From JAUILA01 sp050289805 (GTDB lineage Bacteria; Bacteroidota; Bacteroidia; Cytophagales; Cyclobacteriaceae), in assembly GCA_050289805.1 (NCBI GenBank), contig JBNKGL010000008.1, forward strand, positions 62,001-126,000: a DNA stretch of 64,000 bases. Direction: 5' to 3'. Below, in pieces: positions 27,229 through 36,653 of the stretch (its first letter is position 1; each line of letters opens with the position of its first letter). Made by a program: the position numbers and the translations under genes. Under the pieces are notes generated by a model, which did no database searches, was not told where the DNA came from, and saw only the letters and a program-made list of their open reading frames with translations.

Positions 27229-29676
27229 ATGTTTAAGCATATCATCAAAATTTCGCTCCGCAACCTATCCAGAACCCGGTTGTATTCCTTTATTAATATA
27301 CTCGGACTTACCCTGGGCATAGCCTGTGCGATTCTGATCATCTTCTTTGTGAAGGATGAACTTACTTTCGATAGTTTTCACAGTAATAAAGATCGGCTCT
27401 ACCGCCTGTTTTATGAGTCCGAAAGGATGGACGGATCACTGGGAAAAAGCCCGATGGTACCCATCATCATGGGCCAGGAGATCCTGAGTAATTATCCGGA
27501 AGTCCAGGCTAAATCTATCTGGTATGAGTTTAGCAGTGAAGTTGATGCTAATGGCGAATCATTTGAAGAGTCGTTAAATCTGGTAGATTCATCATTTCTA
27601 TCCATGTTTGATTTTGAAGTAATATCCGGAAGCGCCGTCAGGGCATTGGATGAACCCGGCGACCTTGTCATGACGGAAAGTATGGCAATAAAGTACTTTG
27701 GAAATACACAGGCCGCCGGTAATCCGCTGGCCATCATGATTGGTTCGGGTAAGAAGGAATTCATCGTTTCTGCGGTGGTAAAGGATCCTCCTTCGAATTC
27801 TTCGTTCCAGTTTAATGCGTTGCTGAATACATCACATGCAAAGGAGCTGATGCCGGAAGAGATGATGAATACCTGGCATTACATTGCTTCGGAATCGTAT
27901 GTTTTACTTGAGCCTGATGCAGACGCTGAAAGCCTTATTGCTAAATTTCCGGCACTGGTAGAAAAGGCTATAGGGGAGGAGCGTGGTGATCGAACATTTG
28001 AAATTGGTCTTCAGCCCATTGGCGATATGCACCTGGATACAGATATGCCCCAGGGGATGGCACCTGTGAGTGATCCTAAATATACCTTTATCCTGTCGGC
28101 CATTTGTCTTTTAATCCTGATTATGGCCAGTATAAATTTTATGAACCTTTCCCTGGGAAGATCATTTGGCCGCGCACGAGAAATTGGCGTTAAGAAAGTT
28201 GTGGGAGTACAGCGTAACCAACTCATCTTCCAGTTTCTGGGGGAAGCGGTCATACTCAGTTTAATTTCTCTTGTATTCGGACTTGTTCTGGCCTATTTCG
28301 CATTGCCATTTTTCAATGAATTATCCGGCAAGGAATTGGCGTTTAATTTGAATTTCCAGGAAGTCCTCCTTTTCATAGGCCTTGCATTGCTGGTGGGGCT
28401 TTTGGCAGGAGCTTATCCGGCCATTGTCATTTCGGGTTTCAAACCTGTGAATATACTCAAAGGGAATCTGATGGTCGGTTCCGGAAGACAAAATATCCGG
28501 AAGGGTCTGATTACAGTGCAGTTGATCCTGTCTGTATTTCTTATTACAACGGTTCTTTTTATGAAAAATCAGCTCAACTATATGCAGGATAAGAATCTTG
28601 GTTTTAACAGGGAACAGCTGGTTGCTTTACCCATCACGGTAAATGATTCCAGAGGCTTCATGGATATCATTACAAAGGGTTGGGAAAAGGCTATGAGGGG
28701 AGAGAAGGCCATCCAATCCCTGTCTTCGGTAGAGAATGTGGCCGTGAGCTGTCAGAATTTTGAAGAAGGTTCCTGGATGGAGGCAAGTTATATGGATGAA
28801 ACACAAACCATGCATAATTTCTATTTCAATGTTGTGGACCCGTCCTATATTGAAACACTTGAAATTGAAATATTGGCAGGCCGGAATTTTCGACCATCAG
28901 ACCCTTCAGACGAACGACGGTCGGTGATTGTGAACGAGGCATTTGTAAAGGAATTCAATCTTGAAAGCGCCCTTGGCGAAAGAATACCTAATGAAGCATT
29001 CGGTGATCATGAAATAATTGGAGTTGTGAAGGATTTTAATTTTGCTTCCCTGCACAGTAAGGTCGAACCGCTTGCTTTGGTGATTAACCCTCAAATTATA
29101 TTGCAGGGAATTCATGGTCTAAGTATTAATTCTTCTATAGAACCAAAGTTAATGGTTCGTCTTAAAGCAGGCCAGACTGCCGCGGGCGTGGAAGATCTGA
29201 AAAATGCCTGGAATGAAATTTATCCGGATGACCCCATAAACCTGAGTTTTGTTGATGATACCATTCAGGCTCAATATCAGCGGGAAGGAAACCTGAATAC
29301 CATCATTGTTACCGCTACACTGATTTCTGTATTGATTGGCGCACTGGGGCTATTTGGTTTGGCCGTATTGACCATGAATGCGCGAAGAAAAGAAATTGGT
29401 ATTCGTAAAGTGTTGGGTGCGGGTATCAGCAATATGATCCTTGAACTTAGTAAATCATATCTTCTCCTGGTTGTACTGGCAACGCTCTTATCCATACCGA
29501 TAACGTACTATTTTGTAAGCCAGTGGCTGGACAACTTTGAATTTAAAATTCCGATCGATGCATTTACCTATGTGGGCGGGGGAATTATTTTGTTCGGAGT
29601 GGCCCTTGTGATTTTAGTATTTCAGTCGGTACGCGTATTGCAGGATAACCCGGTAAATGCACTGAGATCTGAATAG
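27229..29676 (+). CDS. MacB/FtsX-type ABC transporter permease
   Basis: An 815-residue inner-membrane protein with the Bacteroidota double-FtsX layout: TM1 (about 13-35), a periplasmic MacB-like domain, three TMs (about 278-400), a TM near 425-445, a second periplasmic domain (about 450-675) and a last set of three TMs (about 690-800) with the motif RRKEIGIRKVLGA. The first FtsX domain carries the matching REIGVKKVVG. No ATPase gene is adjacent; it probably uses an ATPase encoded elsewhere. Such permeases couple ATP hydrolysis to periplasmic events or efflux. The ATG at 27229 fits the family; an in-frame TTG at 27202 is less likely. Confidence 0.88.
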   Translation: MFKHIIKISLRNLSRTRLYSFINILGLTLGIACAILIIFFVKDELTFDSFHSNKDRLYRLFYESERMDGSLGKSPMVPIIMGQEILSNYPEVQAKSIWYEFSSEVDANGESFEESLNLVDSSFLSMFDFEVISGSAVRALDEPGDLVMTESMAIKYFGNTQAAGNPLAIMIGSGKKEFIVSAVVKDPPSNSSFQFNALLNTSHAKELMPEEMMNTWHYIASESYVLLEPDADAESLIAKFPALVEKAIGEERGDRTFEIGLQPIGDMHLDTDMPQGMAPVSDPKYTFILSAICLLILIMASINFMNLSLGRSFGRAREIGVKKVVGVQRNQLIFQFLGEAVILSLISLVFGLVLAYFALPFFNELSGKELAFNLNFQEVLLFIGLALLVGLLAGAYPAIVISGFKPVNILKGNLMVGSGRQNIRKGLITVQLILSVFLITTVLFMKNQLNYMQDKNLGFNREQLVALPITVNDSRGFMDIITKGWEKAMRGEKAIQSLSSVENVAVSCQNFEEGSWMEASYMDETQTMHNFYFNVVDPSYIETLEIEILAGRNFRPSDPSDERRSVIVNEAFVKEFNLESALGERIPNEAFGDHEIIGVVKDFNFASLHSKVEPLALVINPQIILQGIHGLSINSSIEPKLMVRLKAGQTAAGVEDLKNAWNEIYPDDPINLSFVDDTIQAQYQREGNLNTIIVTATLISVLIGALGLFGLAVLTMNARRKEIGIRKVLGAGISNMILELSKSYLLLVVLATLLSIPITYYFVSQWLDNFEFKIPIDAFTYVGGGIILFGVALVILVFQSVRVLQDNPVNALRSE

Positions 29677-29678
29677 CC

Positions 29679-30263
29679 TTACCTGTACCTGTGGTCCAGG
29701 GTGAATTTTGCCGGGTGCTTAGGCGATTTGTCGGAATAAAAATCCATAATGATCTTCATGTCCTGCTCAATATTACCAGAGGGCATGAAGCACATACCAA
29801 TACCGGCTACTTTTTCTTTGTAATCCAGGTAGGAAAGGCATAACGGAACTTCTGCTTTCAGGGCTGAATAGTAAAATCCTGTTTTCCACTTGGTCACTCT
29901 GGATCTTGTGCCCTCGGCTGTAACCAGGACTGTTAAAGGAAGATTTTCCGGATGCGTGAAAAAATCCGCCATGATTTCGGTCATACTGGGCCGTTCTTCT
30001 CCTGGCTTTCGTGGTGAACGGTCAATCCATAGTGCCCCCATCGAAGCGATCAGGGATCCTAAAGGAAACCGGTTGAATTCCTTTTTGATCGTAAAACGAA
30101 CATTAACGCCCAACATATCCAGCGCAGCGATGGCATATACAAAATCCCAATTACTTGTGTGGGGGGCCGCAAGCATGATGCAATTGTAGGACTCTGCGGG
30201 AATACCGTGTGACAGCTTCCACCCATTAATTTTGAATAAGAATCGAAAGAAAGCTTTTACCAT
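29679..30263 (-). CDS. PlsC-like glycerol acyltransferase family protein
   Basis: A 194-residue protein with the acyltransferase HX4D motif (His35, Asp40 in APHTSNWD) and the second substrate motif EGTRS (117-121). It resembles the short 1-acyl-glycerol-3-phosphate acyltransferase paralogs of Bacteroidota, which lack a strong transmembrane anchor. It likely acts at the inner face of the cytoplasmic membrane in phospholipid or ornithine-lipid synthesis; the acceptor is unknown. It is the last gene of a five-gene minus-strand run and its stop is two bases from the convergent permease stop. Confidence 0.85.
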   Translation of the reverse strand: MVKAFFRFLFKINGWKLSHGIPAESYNCIMLAAPHTSNWDFVYAIAALDMLGVNVRFTIKKEFNRFPLGSLIASMGALWIDRSPRKPGEERPSMTEIMADFFTHPENLPLTVLVTAEGTRSRVTKWKTGFYYSALKAEVPLCLSYLDYKEKVAGIGMCFMPSGNIEQDMKIIMDFYSDKSPKHPAKFTLDHRYR

Positions 30264-30315
30264 AGGTGCAAAGGATATCCGAAATAAGGATTTAATATTC
30301 AGTAAATCAAAGCGA

Positions 30316-32250
30316 TTAATTTAAAAACTTATATTCCCGGTAGGGCAGAACATCGGGCTTTACCGTGGTATTATAATTGAATCGAAGTCGTGTGGACACC
30401 GTCAGCTTAAAGTAGAACCTGTCTCCATCGGGAGGAGGATTTGTAAAATATTTTATTCCCAATTCAAAAGAACTTAGAAATAGTCCGGGGTTCGTAATTC
30501 TGAAACCACTGCCAATTGCAGGATAGAACTCCTTATATCCTTCCGAGATACGGTCTTCCATAACATAGCCAAGATCTAATGTAAAAAATGGGGCAAATCT
30601 GAAACCGTACCAATACCAGGGGGTAAACCAAACAGACTCAAAATTCATGGCTACCGCCTGATTACCCTGGGTATAATATCCTCTGAGTCCATGGATGTAA
30701 TTCCTCAGGCGAACAGATACAGGGAGGGAGAGATTGATCCCTGTTGTGTAGTTAAACCTGAAAAAGGATCTGAACGTAGACCTGCGAAGTTTGAACAATT
30801 GTGTCATATAGCTGAGATCATTGACCCACATACCGTCTGAAAAATCCTTTGAATCGAAAAATGTCCCTAATTCACTTCGGAAATATATGTATCCAAACTT
30901 CAGGTAATCGCCCCAATGCCACCTCATTCCGACATACATTTGGTTATTGAATTCGTCAAAATTTGCACCCAGGGTAGCCCCAATATAGTAGCCAACAGGT
31001 AAATCCTCCGTAATTCCTATACTGATCACATTCGTGGTTTTAATAAAGTTTGTTTTACGAATATCGATGGAGGTGAGAAATGTATTGCGATTATAAAAAA
31101 GTGAATTACTGTCACTCCGGACTTCCGGGCGGTCTTCAAAATCCACATAAACATTCCGCGCTGCAATATTGACTGTTTTTCGATCGTCCTTAAACGCCTG
31201 AAAAGCGCGGCCCAAAAAAACATCGGCATAATTAAGACTGATATAATTTTCAAAGGTTGAATCTTCGAGAATGTACTCGTAATCCCTTGAAAGGGATGCG
31301 AATTCGATAGAACCCGCATATTTAATTACAGGGCTTATGTTATTCTTTTCAATTTTGAATCCATAATATTCACGCTTATAACTGTCTTCGGCGAATATGC
31401 TCAGATTTGTATATGTATTTTTAAATGGTGCTGATACATATTCCAGTATATAGCCATTCTCCGGTACATCTTTCTTGTTGCGAATGTATCCAGCGGATAT
31501 ACGATGACCGGTTCCTAAGATATTCCGTTGTGAAAGTTCAATTCGATATTTCGAAAAACTGGATGCGTCAAGACTGATTCCCCAGGGGAAACGATCCTGC
31601 GTAACAACGATAATATCTACGCTTGCTTCATCTTCAATGGATGGGAGTACATATATCCGTACATCATTAATATATTCAAATTGCCTGAGAATTCGCTCAG
31701 AGTCCGCCATTCTGAAAGGATCCAGGTGGTCTCCTTCCTTAAAAAGAATGTTGTTAAGGATCAATCGGGTTCGGGTGTCGATGTGCGATTTATCGACCTT
31801 ATTGATGAATGGGTTGGAAGATTCCCGAAGCGTATCTGTGACGCTTCCTGTGATGAGTTGAACCGGCAAATGTCGTATGGAATTGATTCGCATCCCATTG
31901 AAGTCTCTAAAATAGGCTTCGGAACGAACGGGGTTGACCTTATCAATCACGTTGTTGGTCGTATCCCTGATGATCAGGTCATATAGTTCCCGCGACAGGG
32001 CACTCTTTTCCTTATTGTTTTTTAACTTTTCATAGAAATTCCGGCTCTTGAAGTAAGGGTTTGGCTTGATCTTATACCTGAAGCCAGACGGAACAATGAA
32101 AAAGGTATCCTTCTCCGGAATAAAGACGGAATCGGGCAGGACCAGAATTTTGTTTTTTGGTAAACGTACGGTATCGGCCTGCCCGTATGAGTAAAGGGTA
32201 ATGAATGTGCATATGCAGAACAGCAATGGCCGGATTAGCCCACGCTTCAT
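30316..32250 (-). CDS. Omp85/BamA-like outer-membrane barrel with POTRA-like region
   Basis: A 644-residue protein with a signal peptide (cleaved after YSYGQ, about residue 24). A periplasmic N-terminal part of about 220 residues has one POTRA-like alpha/beta unit (DPFRMADSERILRQFEYINDVRIYVLP). A long C-terminal barrel of aromatic-flanked strands ends in LPYREYKFLN. Omp85 proteins insert or transport proteins or lipids across the outer membrane; the terminal strand does not end in Phe, so a main-BamA role is unlikely. It is 52 bases upstream of the acyltransferase gene and 18 bases downstream of the second haloperoxidase gene, so one transcript is likely. Confidence 0.75.
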   Translation of the reverse strand: MKRGLIRPLLFCICTFITLYSYGQADTVRLPKNKILVLPDSVFIPEKDTFFIVPSGFRYKIKPNPYFKSRNFYEKLKNNKEKSALSRELYDLIIRDTTNNVIDKVNPVRSEAYFRDFNGMRINSIRHLPVQLITGSVTDTLRESSNPFINKVDKSHIDTRTRLILNNILFKEGDHLDPFRMADSERILRQFEYINDVRIYVLPSIEDEASVDIIVVTQDRFPWGISLDASSFSKYRIELSQRNILGTGHRISAGYIRNKKDVPENGYILEYVSAPFKNTYTNLSIFAEDSYKREYYGFKIEKNNISPVIKYAGSIEFASLSRDYEYILEDSTFENYISLNYADVFLGRAFQAFKDDRKTVNIAARNVYVDFEDRPEVRSDSNSLFYNRNTFLTSIDIRKTNFIKTTNVISIGITEDLPVGYYIGATLGANFDEFNNQMYVGMRWHWGDYLKFGYIYFRSELGTFFDSKDFSDGMWVNDLSYMTQLFKLRRSTFRSFFRFNYTTGINLSLPVSVRLRNYIHGLRGYYTQGNQAVAMNFESVWFTPWYWYGFRFAPFFTLDLGYVMEDRISEGYKEFYPAIGSGFRITNPGLFLSSFELGIKYFTNPPPDGDRFYFKLTVSTRLRFNYNTTVKPDVLPYREYKFLN

Positions 32251-32268
32251 TTAATTGTTAGTTCAGGA

Positions 32269-34482
32269 TCAATGAATGATCAACCTCAGGGAGGTAATCT
32301 CCCCCTCGCGGCTGTATAGTTGTAATATATATAATCCTGAAGATAAAAATCCATCGATCGTAACAGATTTCACAGGGCCACCAAATTTCAGTTCGTCGTG
32401 AACCTTGCCCTGCAGATCTATCACCTTAACCCTGGAGATATCCTGGCTTTCCTCAAACCGGATATGAAATGGATTGCCTTCATTAACAGGGTTCGGAAAC
32501 AGCTGTATTCCTGTTTCAGACGTAATTTTTTCAAGGGAAGTGACAGGATCATTGTTGAATATTTGTTCTGCTTTATCGAATGCCAGAAGACCAATTTTAA
32601 TCCCCATTATTCGGCCCGGGATGTCATCGGCAGGCGGATGAATTCCTCCCCATATCCTGGAAAGGCTCGTTTGATCGGATGCATCCCTATAAGTTGCCCA
32701 TTGCAAAATCACATCTTCACTCGGACCTTCCTCGAAAACCAGGAACTCGTTCCTTCGTGCAATAAATTCACCCATTCCCCGTGGAAAGAACGGATCTCCA
32801 GTCAATAGTGTAAGCACTTCCGCTGCGGCGCGTGAGTAGGTTGAATGCCCAGAAACATATCCGGCAAATGGAGGGGTTACAAAAGTTGGGCGCTGATAAG
32901 GCCACCAGTTTTCAGCCAGGATCCAGTCGACATCAGCATAATCCACTTCAGGATTTGGAATATAATCGGGGCCTTTCCATGCTTTTAATTTTATTTTTCC
33001 AACATTTTCATCCTGTGGTCCAGCCAGAGGATCACCGGAACGTACAAGTTCGATATAGCCTTCCAGCAATGGAATACCGGCCGGATGGTAGCTAAGATCT
33101 TCAGGATCGGAGGATTGACCTTTGTCTGCCATATACCGGATGGCAGATACAGGGCGGATATAATCATACCATCCTTTCACTCCCCAGGCGGAGATGGCAC
33201 AGTCATGCATTGCACCGCCAAGGACAAAATAGGATTTTATATCCCATTCCAGGTCATCGAGTACCGGACCTTCCCCCTTGAAACGTTTTTCAAGTTCGGG
33301 CTGGTCATTTACATAATTCAGAATGGTAAACCAGTGACCCGGTGGGGTTTCCGAATCAGGTCCGTCTGCCCAGAATTCTGCCAGTACCCGGGTATAGTCA
33401 CCTCGTTTTACAATTTGCGGCTCGTAGGGTTGTCCGGTAAAGGGATTTAGGGCGTGACCGGTACCGGGGTCACCGCCATTTTCCTGGTCATAGAATGCCT
33501 TCATCCCTTCCGGAGTGGTAGGCAGGAAAGAGGCATCACCCAGTGAACCCGGAGAAATATCCCACATAACCCCATCGTTCGGTGTCAGATGCGCAGACCA
33601 TATGGCCACCAGGGAAAACCCCCATTGATACATGTCACTCGTGCCTTCGCCATCTTCCTGAATCAGGGGCGGAGGTCCCGGATCCATGTATGTCCAGTAG
33701 GTATCTCCGTCGCGTTGATTGAATTTTCTGTCGGAAGTTCCCATCGCGAAAGGGACGACGTTACCCCATTCCGGACTGAGGAAGCTGATTTGTCCGACAG
33801 GTATCGGATTTCCTGACTGGTCTATAAAATTATCAAGGAATAAAGGCTGCCACCTGTTAGGGTCAATTATCTGAGGGTTGCCACTACGGGTTGGAACCAG
33901 CGGCGGATTTACCGGTGAATAATACTGGTTAACATAATCAAGCTGTTCATTTGACCCATCGGTGAGACCAAATGCAATGTATTGTGATGCGATATAATTT
34001 CCCACCTGTGCGGGATCACCTGACCTGTAGTCGGTTCCCGTAACATTAGGGTCATATCCAAGATCCATCATGAGCGAAAACGCTTCATTCCGAATTAAAA
34101 GTGAGCCCGGTGAAAATTGGAATCTGTGCAATAACATTCGGTATGCTGCGTAACTTATCGCCGTTTCACGGTCTGTCTGAACGTTGTCTGATACCGGTAT
34201 ACTCGTATACACCGAAGTGAACTCACCTCTCGTATTACCAAGAAGCCAGGGGGAGGGGTCATCGGAATACACCGCCCATGCGTCGTACATGGCGGCAGAG
34301 ATGTGGAAGAGGTTCCTGGCATGAACCGTTGGACGGGCAAAATCATTTCGTATGGCGTCCAGCAGAACTTCGTTCCACTGCCGGGCAACGGAATGCTGGG
34401 CCTCAGCAGGATTGAATGAAATGCATAGACCCAGAATGAGAAATAAAAAACTTAAAAATCTATTCATTGGATAGTGTTTCAT
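32269..34482 (-). CDS. Vanadium-dependent haloperoxidase, T9SS-secreted (second copy)
   Basis: A 737-residue secreted protein closely similar to the C-terminal part of the protein encoded at 20672-24274. It has a signal peptide (cleaved after AEAQ), then VARQWNEVLLDAIRNDFARP and the PAP2/haloperoxidase domain with intact motifs (KGWYDYIRP, VSGHS, SRIWGGIHPPAD), then a T9SS sorting domain (LFPNPVN, ending in SLRLIIH). It lacks the FG-GAP/ASPIC front. The ATG at 34482 overlaps the upstream stop (TAATG); 34467 is an alternative start with a shorter signal. It follows a heme-like SprB lipoprotein gene, with which it may work. Confidence 0.9.
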   Translation of the reverse strand: MKHYPMNRFLSFLFLILGLCISFNPAEAQHSVARQWNEVLLDAIRNDFARPTVHARNLFHISAAMYDAWAVYSDDPSPWLLGNTRGEFTSVYTSIPVSDNVQTDRETAISYAAYRMLLHRFQFSPGSLLIRNEAFSLMMDLGYDPNVTGTDYRSGDPAQVGNYIASQYIAFGLTDGSNEQLDYVNQYYSPVNPPLVPTRSGNPQIIDPNRWQPLFLDNFIDQSGNPIPVGQISFLSPEWGNVVPFAMGTSDRKFNQRDGDTYWTYMDPGPPPLIQEDGEGTSDMYQWGFSLVAIWSAHLTPNDGVMWDISPGSLGDASFLPTTPEGMKAFYDQENGGDPGTGHALNPFTGQPYEPQIVKRGDYTRVLAEFWADGPDSETPPGHWFTILNYVNDQPELEKRFKGEGPVLDDLEWDIKSYFVLGGAMHDCAISAWGVKGWYDYIRPVSAIRYMADKGQSSDPEDLSYHPAGIPLLEGYIELVRSGDPLAGPQDENVGKIKLKAWKGPDYIPNPEVDYADVDWILAENWWPYQRPTFVTPPFAGYVSGHSTYSRAAAEVLTLLTGDPFFPRGMGEFIARRNEFLVFEEGPSEDVILQWATYRDASDQTSLSRIWGGIHPPADDIPGRIMGIKIGLLAFDKAEQIFNNDPVTSLEKITSETGIQLFPNPVNEGNPFHIRFEESQDISRVKVIDLQGKVHDELKFGGPVKSVTIDGFLSSGLYILQLYSREGEITSLRLIIH

Positions 34483-35264
34483 TAATTGTCGGGTGCTCCG
34501 TCCTTTATCCAGCATTCAATTTGTAAAATTTCGTCTGCTGAAAGTGGCACATCCGGAGGCATTGATTTATCAAGAATGGTGGCCAGTACTGCTTCAGAAT
34601 TACTCTTTATGCCCTGTAAGGTCGATAAATCAGGATCAATTGAACCGTCATGGCATCCCGAACTCGCGCAGGATGCACTTATAATACCACTGATGTCATT
34701 TTCAAAAGAAATTCCACTCAAAATATCCACATAGACGCCGATGAAACAATCGTTGGCATCTCCAACCCAGATACTGTAGGAACCACTGGCCAGGTCATAA
34801 AATTCATTGGAATCCTGGTAATTACTATTTTCTCCCAGTTGATATTTGTATGGTTCCACACCATTTCTGGCGGTTACGATTATACTGCCGTTATTCTCAT
34901 TGCAACCTGAATTGGTGGTTAATGCAACTGCGCGAATACCTTCGTTGCTTCCTACAAAAGTTTCAACCTCGGCTGAACATCCATTTTTGTCACGAATGGT
35001 GATGACATAATAGTCAGTATTAAGATTTTCAAAAATGCCTGTAGAATTCGACTGACCTGTGTTAAGAGAAAAGGAATAGGGGGCAGAGCCGCCTGAACCA
35101 GAGACGCGGATCCTTCCGGTAGGGGCACCGCAATCTGTATAGTCAACCTCTGTTACCTGAATCTTTAATCCGGATTCATCGCAGCTGACCTGTACCTCAT
35201 CTCCACCACCACAGCCGGTGTATAATAAGATTATGAACAAACCGATGATAAATCTCCCTTTCAT
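34482..35264 (-). CDS. SprB-repeat lipoprotein with C-terminal cytochrome-like domain
   Basis: A 260-residue lipoprotein (lipobox LYTGC, Cys18). Two SprB-type beta repeats follow: about residues 38-105 (GGSAPYSFSLNTGQS, YYVITIRDKNGC) and 108-180 (GSIIVTARNGVEPYKYQLG, SYSIWVGDANDC). The last 70 residues resemble the short heme domain found in Planctomycete and Bacteroidota proteins: CASSGCH, a Cx4CH motif instead of Cx2CH, and SMPPDVPLSADEILQIECWIKDGAPDN. Heme attachment is therefore uncertain. Its stop overlaps the haloperoxidase start by one base. It could be an electron donor or surface anchor for that enzyme; this is inference. Confidence 0.8.
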   Translation of the reverse strand: MKGRFIIGLFIILLYTGCGGGDEVQVSCDESGLKIQVTEVDYTDCGAPTGRIRVSGSGGSAPYSFSLNTGQSNSTGIFENLNTDYYVITIRDKNGCSAEVETFVGSNEGIRAVALTTNSGCNENNGSIIVTARNGVEPYKYQLGENSNYQDSNEFYDLASGSYSIWVGDANDCFIGVYVDILSGISFENDISGIISASCASSGCHDGSIDPDLSTLQGIKSNSEAVLATILDKSMPPDVPLSADEILQIECWIKDGAPDN

Positions 35265-35361
35265 ATGCCGAATTTTTTCGACGCTGCTTTCCTCGCCTAA
35301 ACCTCAAATCTACTAAATTACTTGGGTGTTTGAAATAATGAATTGATGGCAGAGGGATTAA

Positions 35362-35394
35362 ATAAAAAAAGAGGAAACCCTTTCGGGTTCCCTC
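35362..35394 (-). terminator. Rho-independent terminator after porin-like gene (minus strand)
   Basis: Stem GAGGAAACCC (35371-35380) / GGGTTCCCTC (35385-35394), one mismatch, loop TTTC. On the minus strand it is followed by a T tract (35364-35370). It separates the gene ending at 35414 from the gene starting at 35264. Confidence 0.75.
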
Positions 35395-35413
35395 CCTTAT
35401 GAAGAAAGCTATT

Positions 35414-36520
35414 TTAAATGTCAATTTTCGATTTACCCGGCAGGCGAAGACTTATGCCTACATTGATCAGGTAATCGGCGAAAGCGGCGTCACCATTTCT
35501 GGGATTACCGGTTTCATTTTCTATTTCTTTATCCGTTAGGCTTTGAGGTCTTTCCCTCCGTACCGCCACAGGAACAGACAGCATGAGGTTCCAGTTTCCT
35601 GCCGTGTAGTTAATACCGGGCTCGACAGAAAGAACATTTCCGGGTCTTCGAAATCCCTCACTATCGCCAATAACATCCTGAACGGGTATGCCTTCATATC
35701 GAACTCCTGCCTGAAGGCTTAGCTGAGTTCCTGCCATGTAGGAAAATCCGCCCTGAACAGAAAACTGATCGGTGACCGACATAATGGCCTCATTTGATAA
35801 AATCGGACTCAGTGTTTCGCGGAATGTTCGGATTCCATTGGTGTTTCGTGGGTTGAAGAGGTAGAAACCCGCCGCAAACAAGCTAAATTTCTCGTTGAGG
35901 AGATAGTAGCCCTGTCCCTGCAAGGTAAATCCGAAGCCGCCATCACCAGGCTGGATGCTTTGATCTACAGGTCGGGTTTCAGGTGTTTCGTTCGGGCCGA
36001 CATTATAAAAAATATCGGAAGCATTGTAATTACCTGTGGGTAGTTTAATGCCTGCTCCGGCCTGTATATTAAAATTACTGTTACGGAACGGATCAATCAG
36101 CCAGTAGTTTGTATTAATGGTAATGTCACCCATTCCCCTGGAAAATGTGCTGTAGCGTTCTGATCTTCCGTGTTCATAAAGAGATGAACGTGAATTGAGA
36201 ACGAAAGGTACGTTCAGCGCAACCTGCCATCTGTCGGATATACCATAGGAAATGAAATAATCAAAGGAATGGGAATGATTGACTACCTCTGTATTATTGG
36301 TAACGCGGTCTGGTTCTTCCTCGGTTCCCCGGAAATGACGGAATGACTTGAAATAGCGATAGTTCATTCCAACCTGAAAGTCTCCTCTCACCGACGGGTT
36401 TGTCTGACCGTATGTCGGGCTGCAAGTCGAAAAATGCCGGATAGCAACACATCCCTGGGACCATGCTTCAGCCGAGAAGAGTAGAATGACAAGTGCTGCT
36501 GGAATTATTTTGAATCGCAT
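35414..36520 (-). CDS. Outer-membrane porin-like barrel protein
   Basis: A 368-residue protein with a signal peptide (cleaved after AWSQ, about residue 22), then GCVAIRHFSTCS with two cysteines, and a beta-barrel body with repeated strands (NYRYFKSFRHF, DYFISYGISDRWQVALNVPF, GMGDITINTNYWL, IQAGAGIKLPTG, SLQAGVRYEG). It resembles the barrel class annotated as MetA-pathway phenol degradation or transporter proteins, with the final strand LINVGISLRL. The cargo is unknown. It is divergent from a histidine kinase gene with TTAAYR repeats between them, so the two-component system may control it. Confidence 0.75.
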   Translation of the reverse strand: MRFKIIPAALVILLFSAEAWSQGCVAIRHFSTCSPTYGQTNPSVRGDFQVGMNYRYFKSFRHFRGTEEEPDRVTNNTEVVNHSHSFDYFISYGISDRWQVALNVPFVLNSRSSLYEHGRSERYSTFSRGMGDITINTNYWLIDPFRNSNFNIQAGAGIKLPTGNYNASDIFYNVGPNETPETRPVDQSIQPGDGGFGFTLQGQGYYLLNEKFSLFAAGFYLFNPRNTNGIRTFRETLSPILSNEAIMSVTDQFSVQGGFSYMAGTQLSLQAGVRYEGIPVQDVIGDSEGFRRPGNVLSVEPGINYTAGNWNLMLSVPVAVRRERPQSLTDKEIENETGNPRNGDAAFADYLINVGISLRLPGKSKIDI

Positions 36521-36589
36521 AATTTTGAATAAACTAAAATGATGCCTCCAAGATGAGAAGAATCTATGGCGGAAAGGGTGAATGATAGG

Positions 36590-36616
36590 TTAATGTTTCT
36601 TAACGAAATGTTAATA
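36590..36616. promoter_or_regulatory. Tandem OmpR-family-type box upstream of histidine kinase
   Basis: Three direct repeats TTAATG (36590), TTAACG (36600) and TTAATA (36611) with 10- and 11-base periods. Also readable as GTTAA/TTAAC inverted repeats. They lie between divergent genes (porin-like barrel and kinase). The layout resembles response-regulator boxes such as the PhoP box of Bacillus (TTAACA repeats, 11-base period). Confidence 0.55.
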
Positions 36617-36653
36617 CCTTGAATAACTCGTGAAATAATTATTACTTTCCTGC

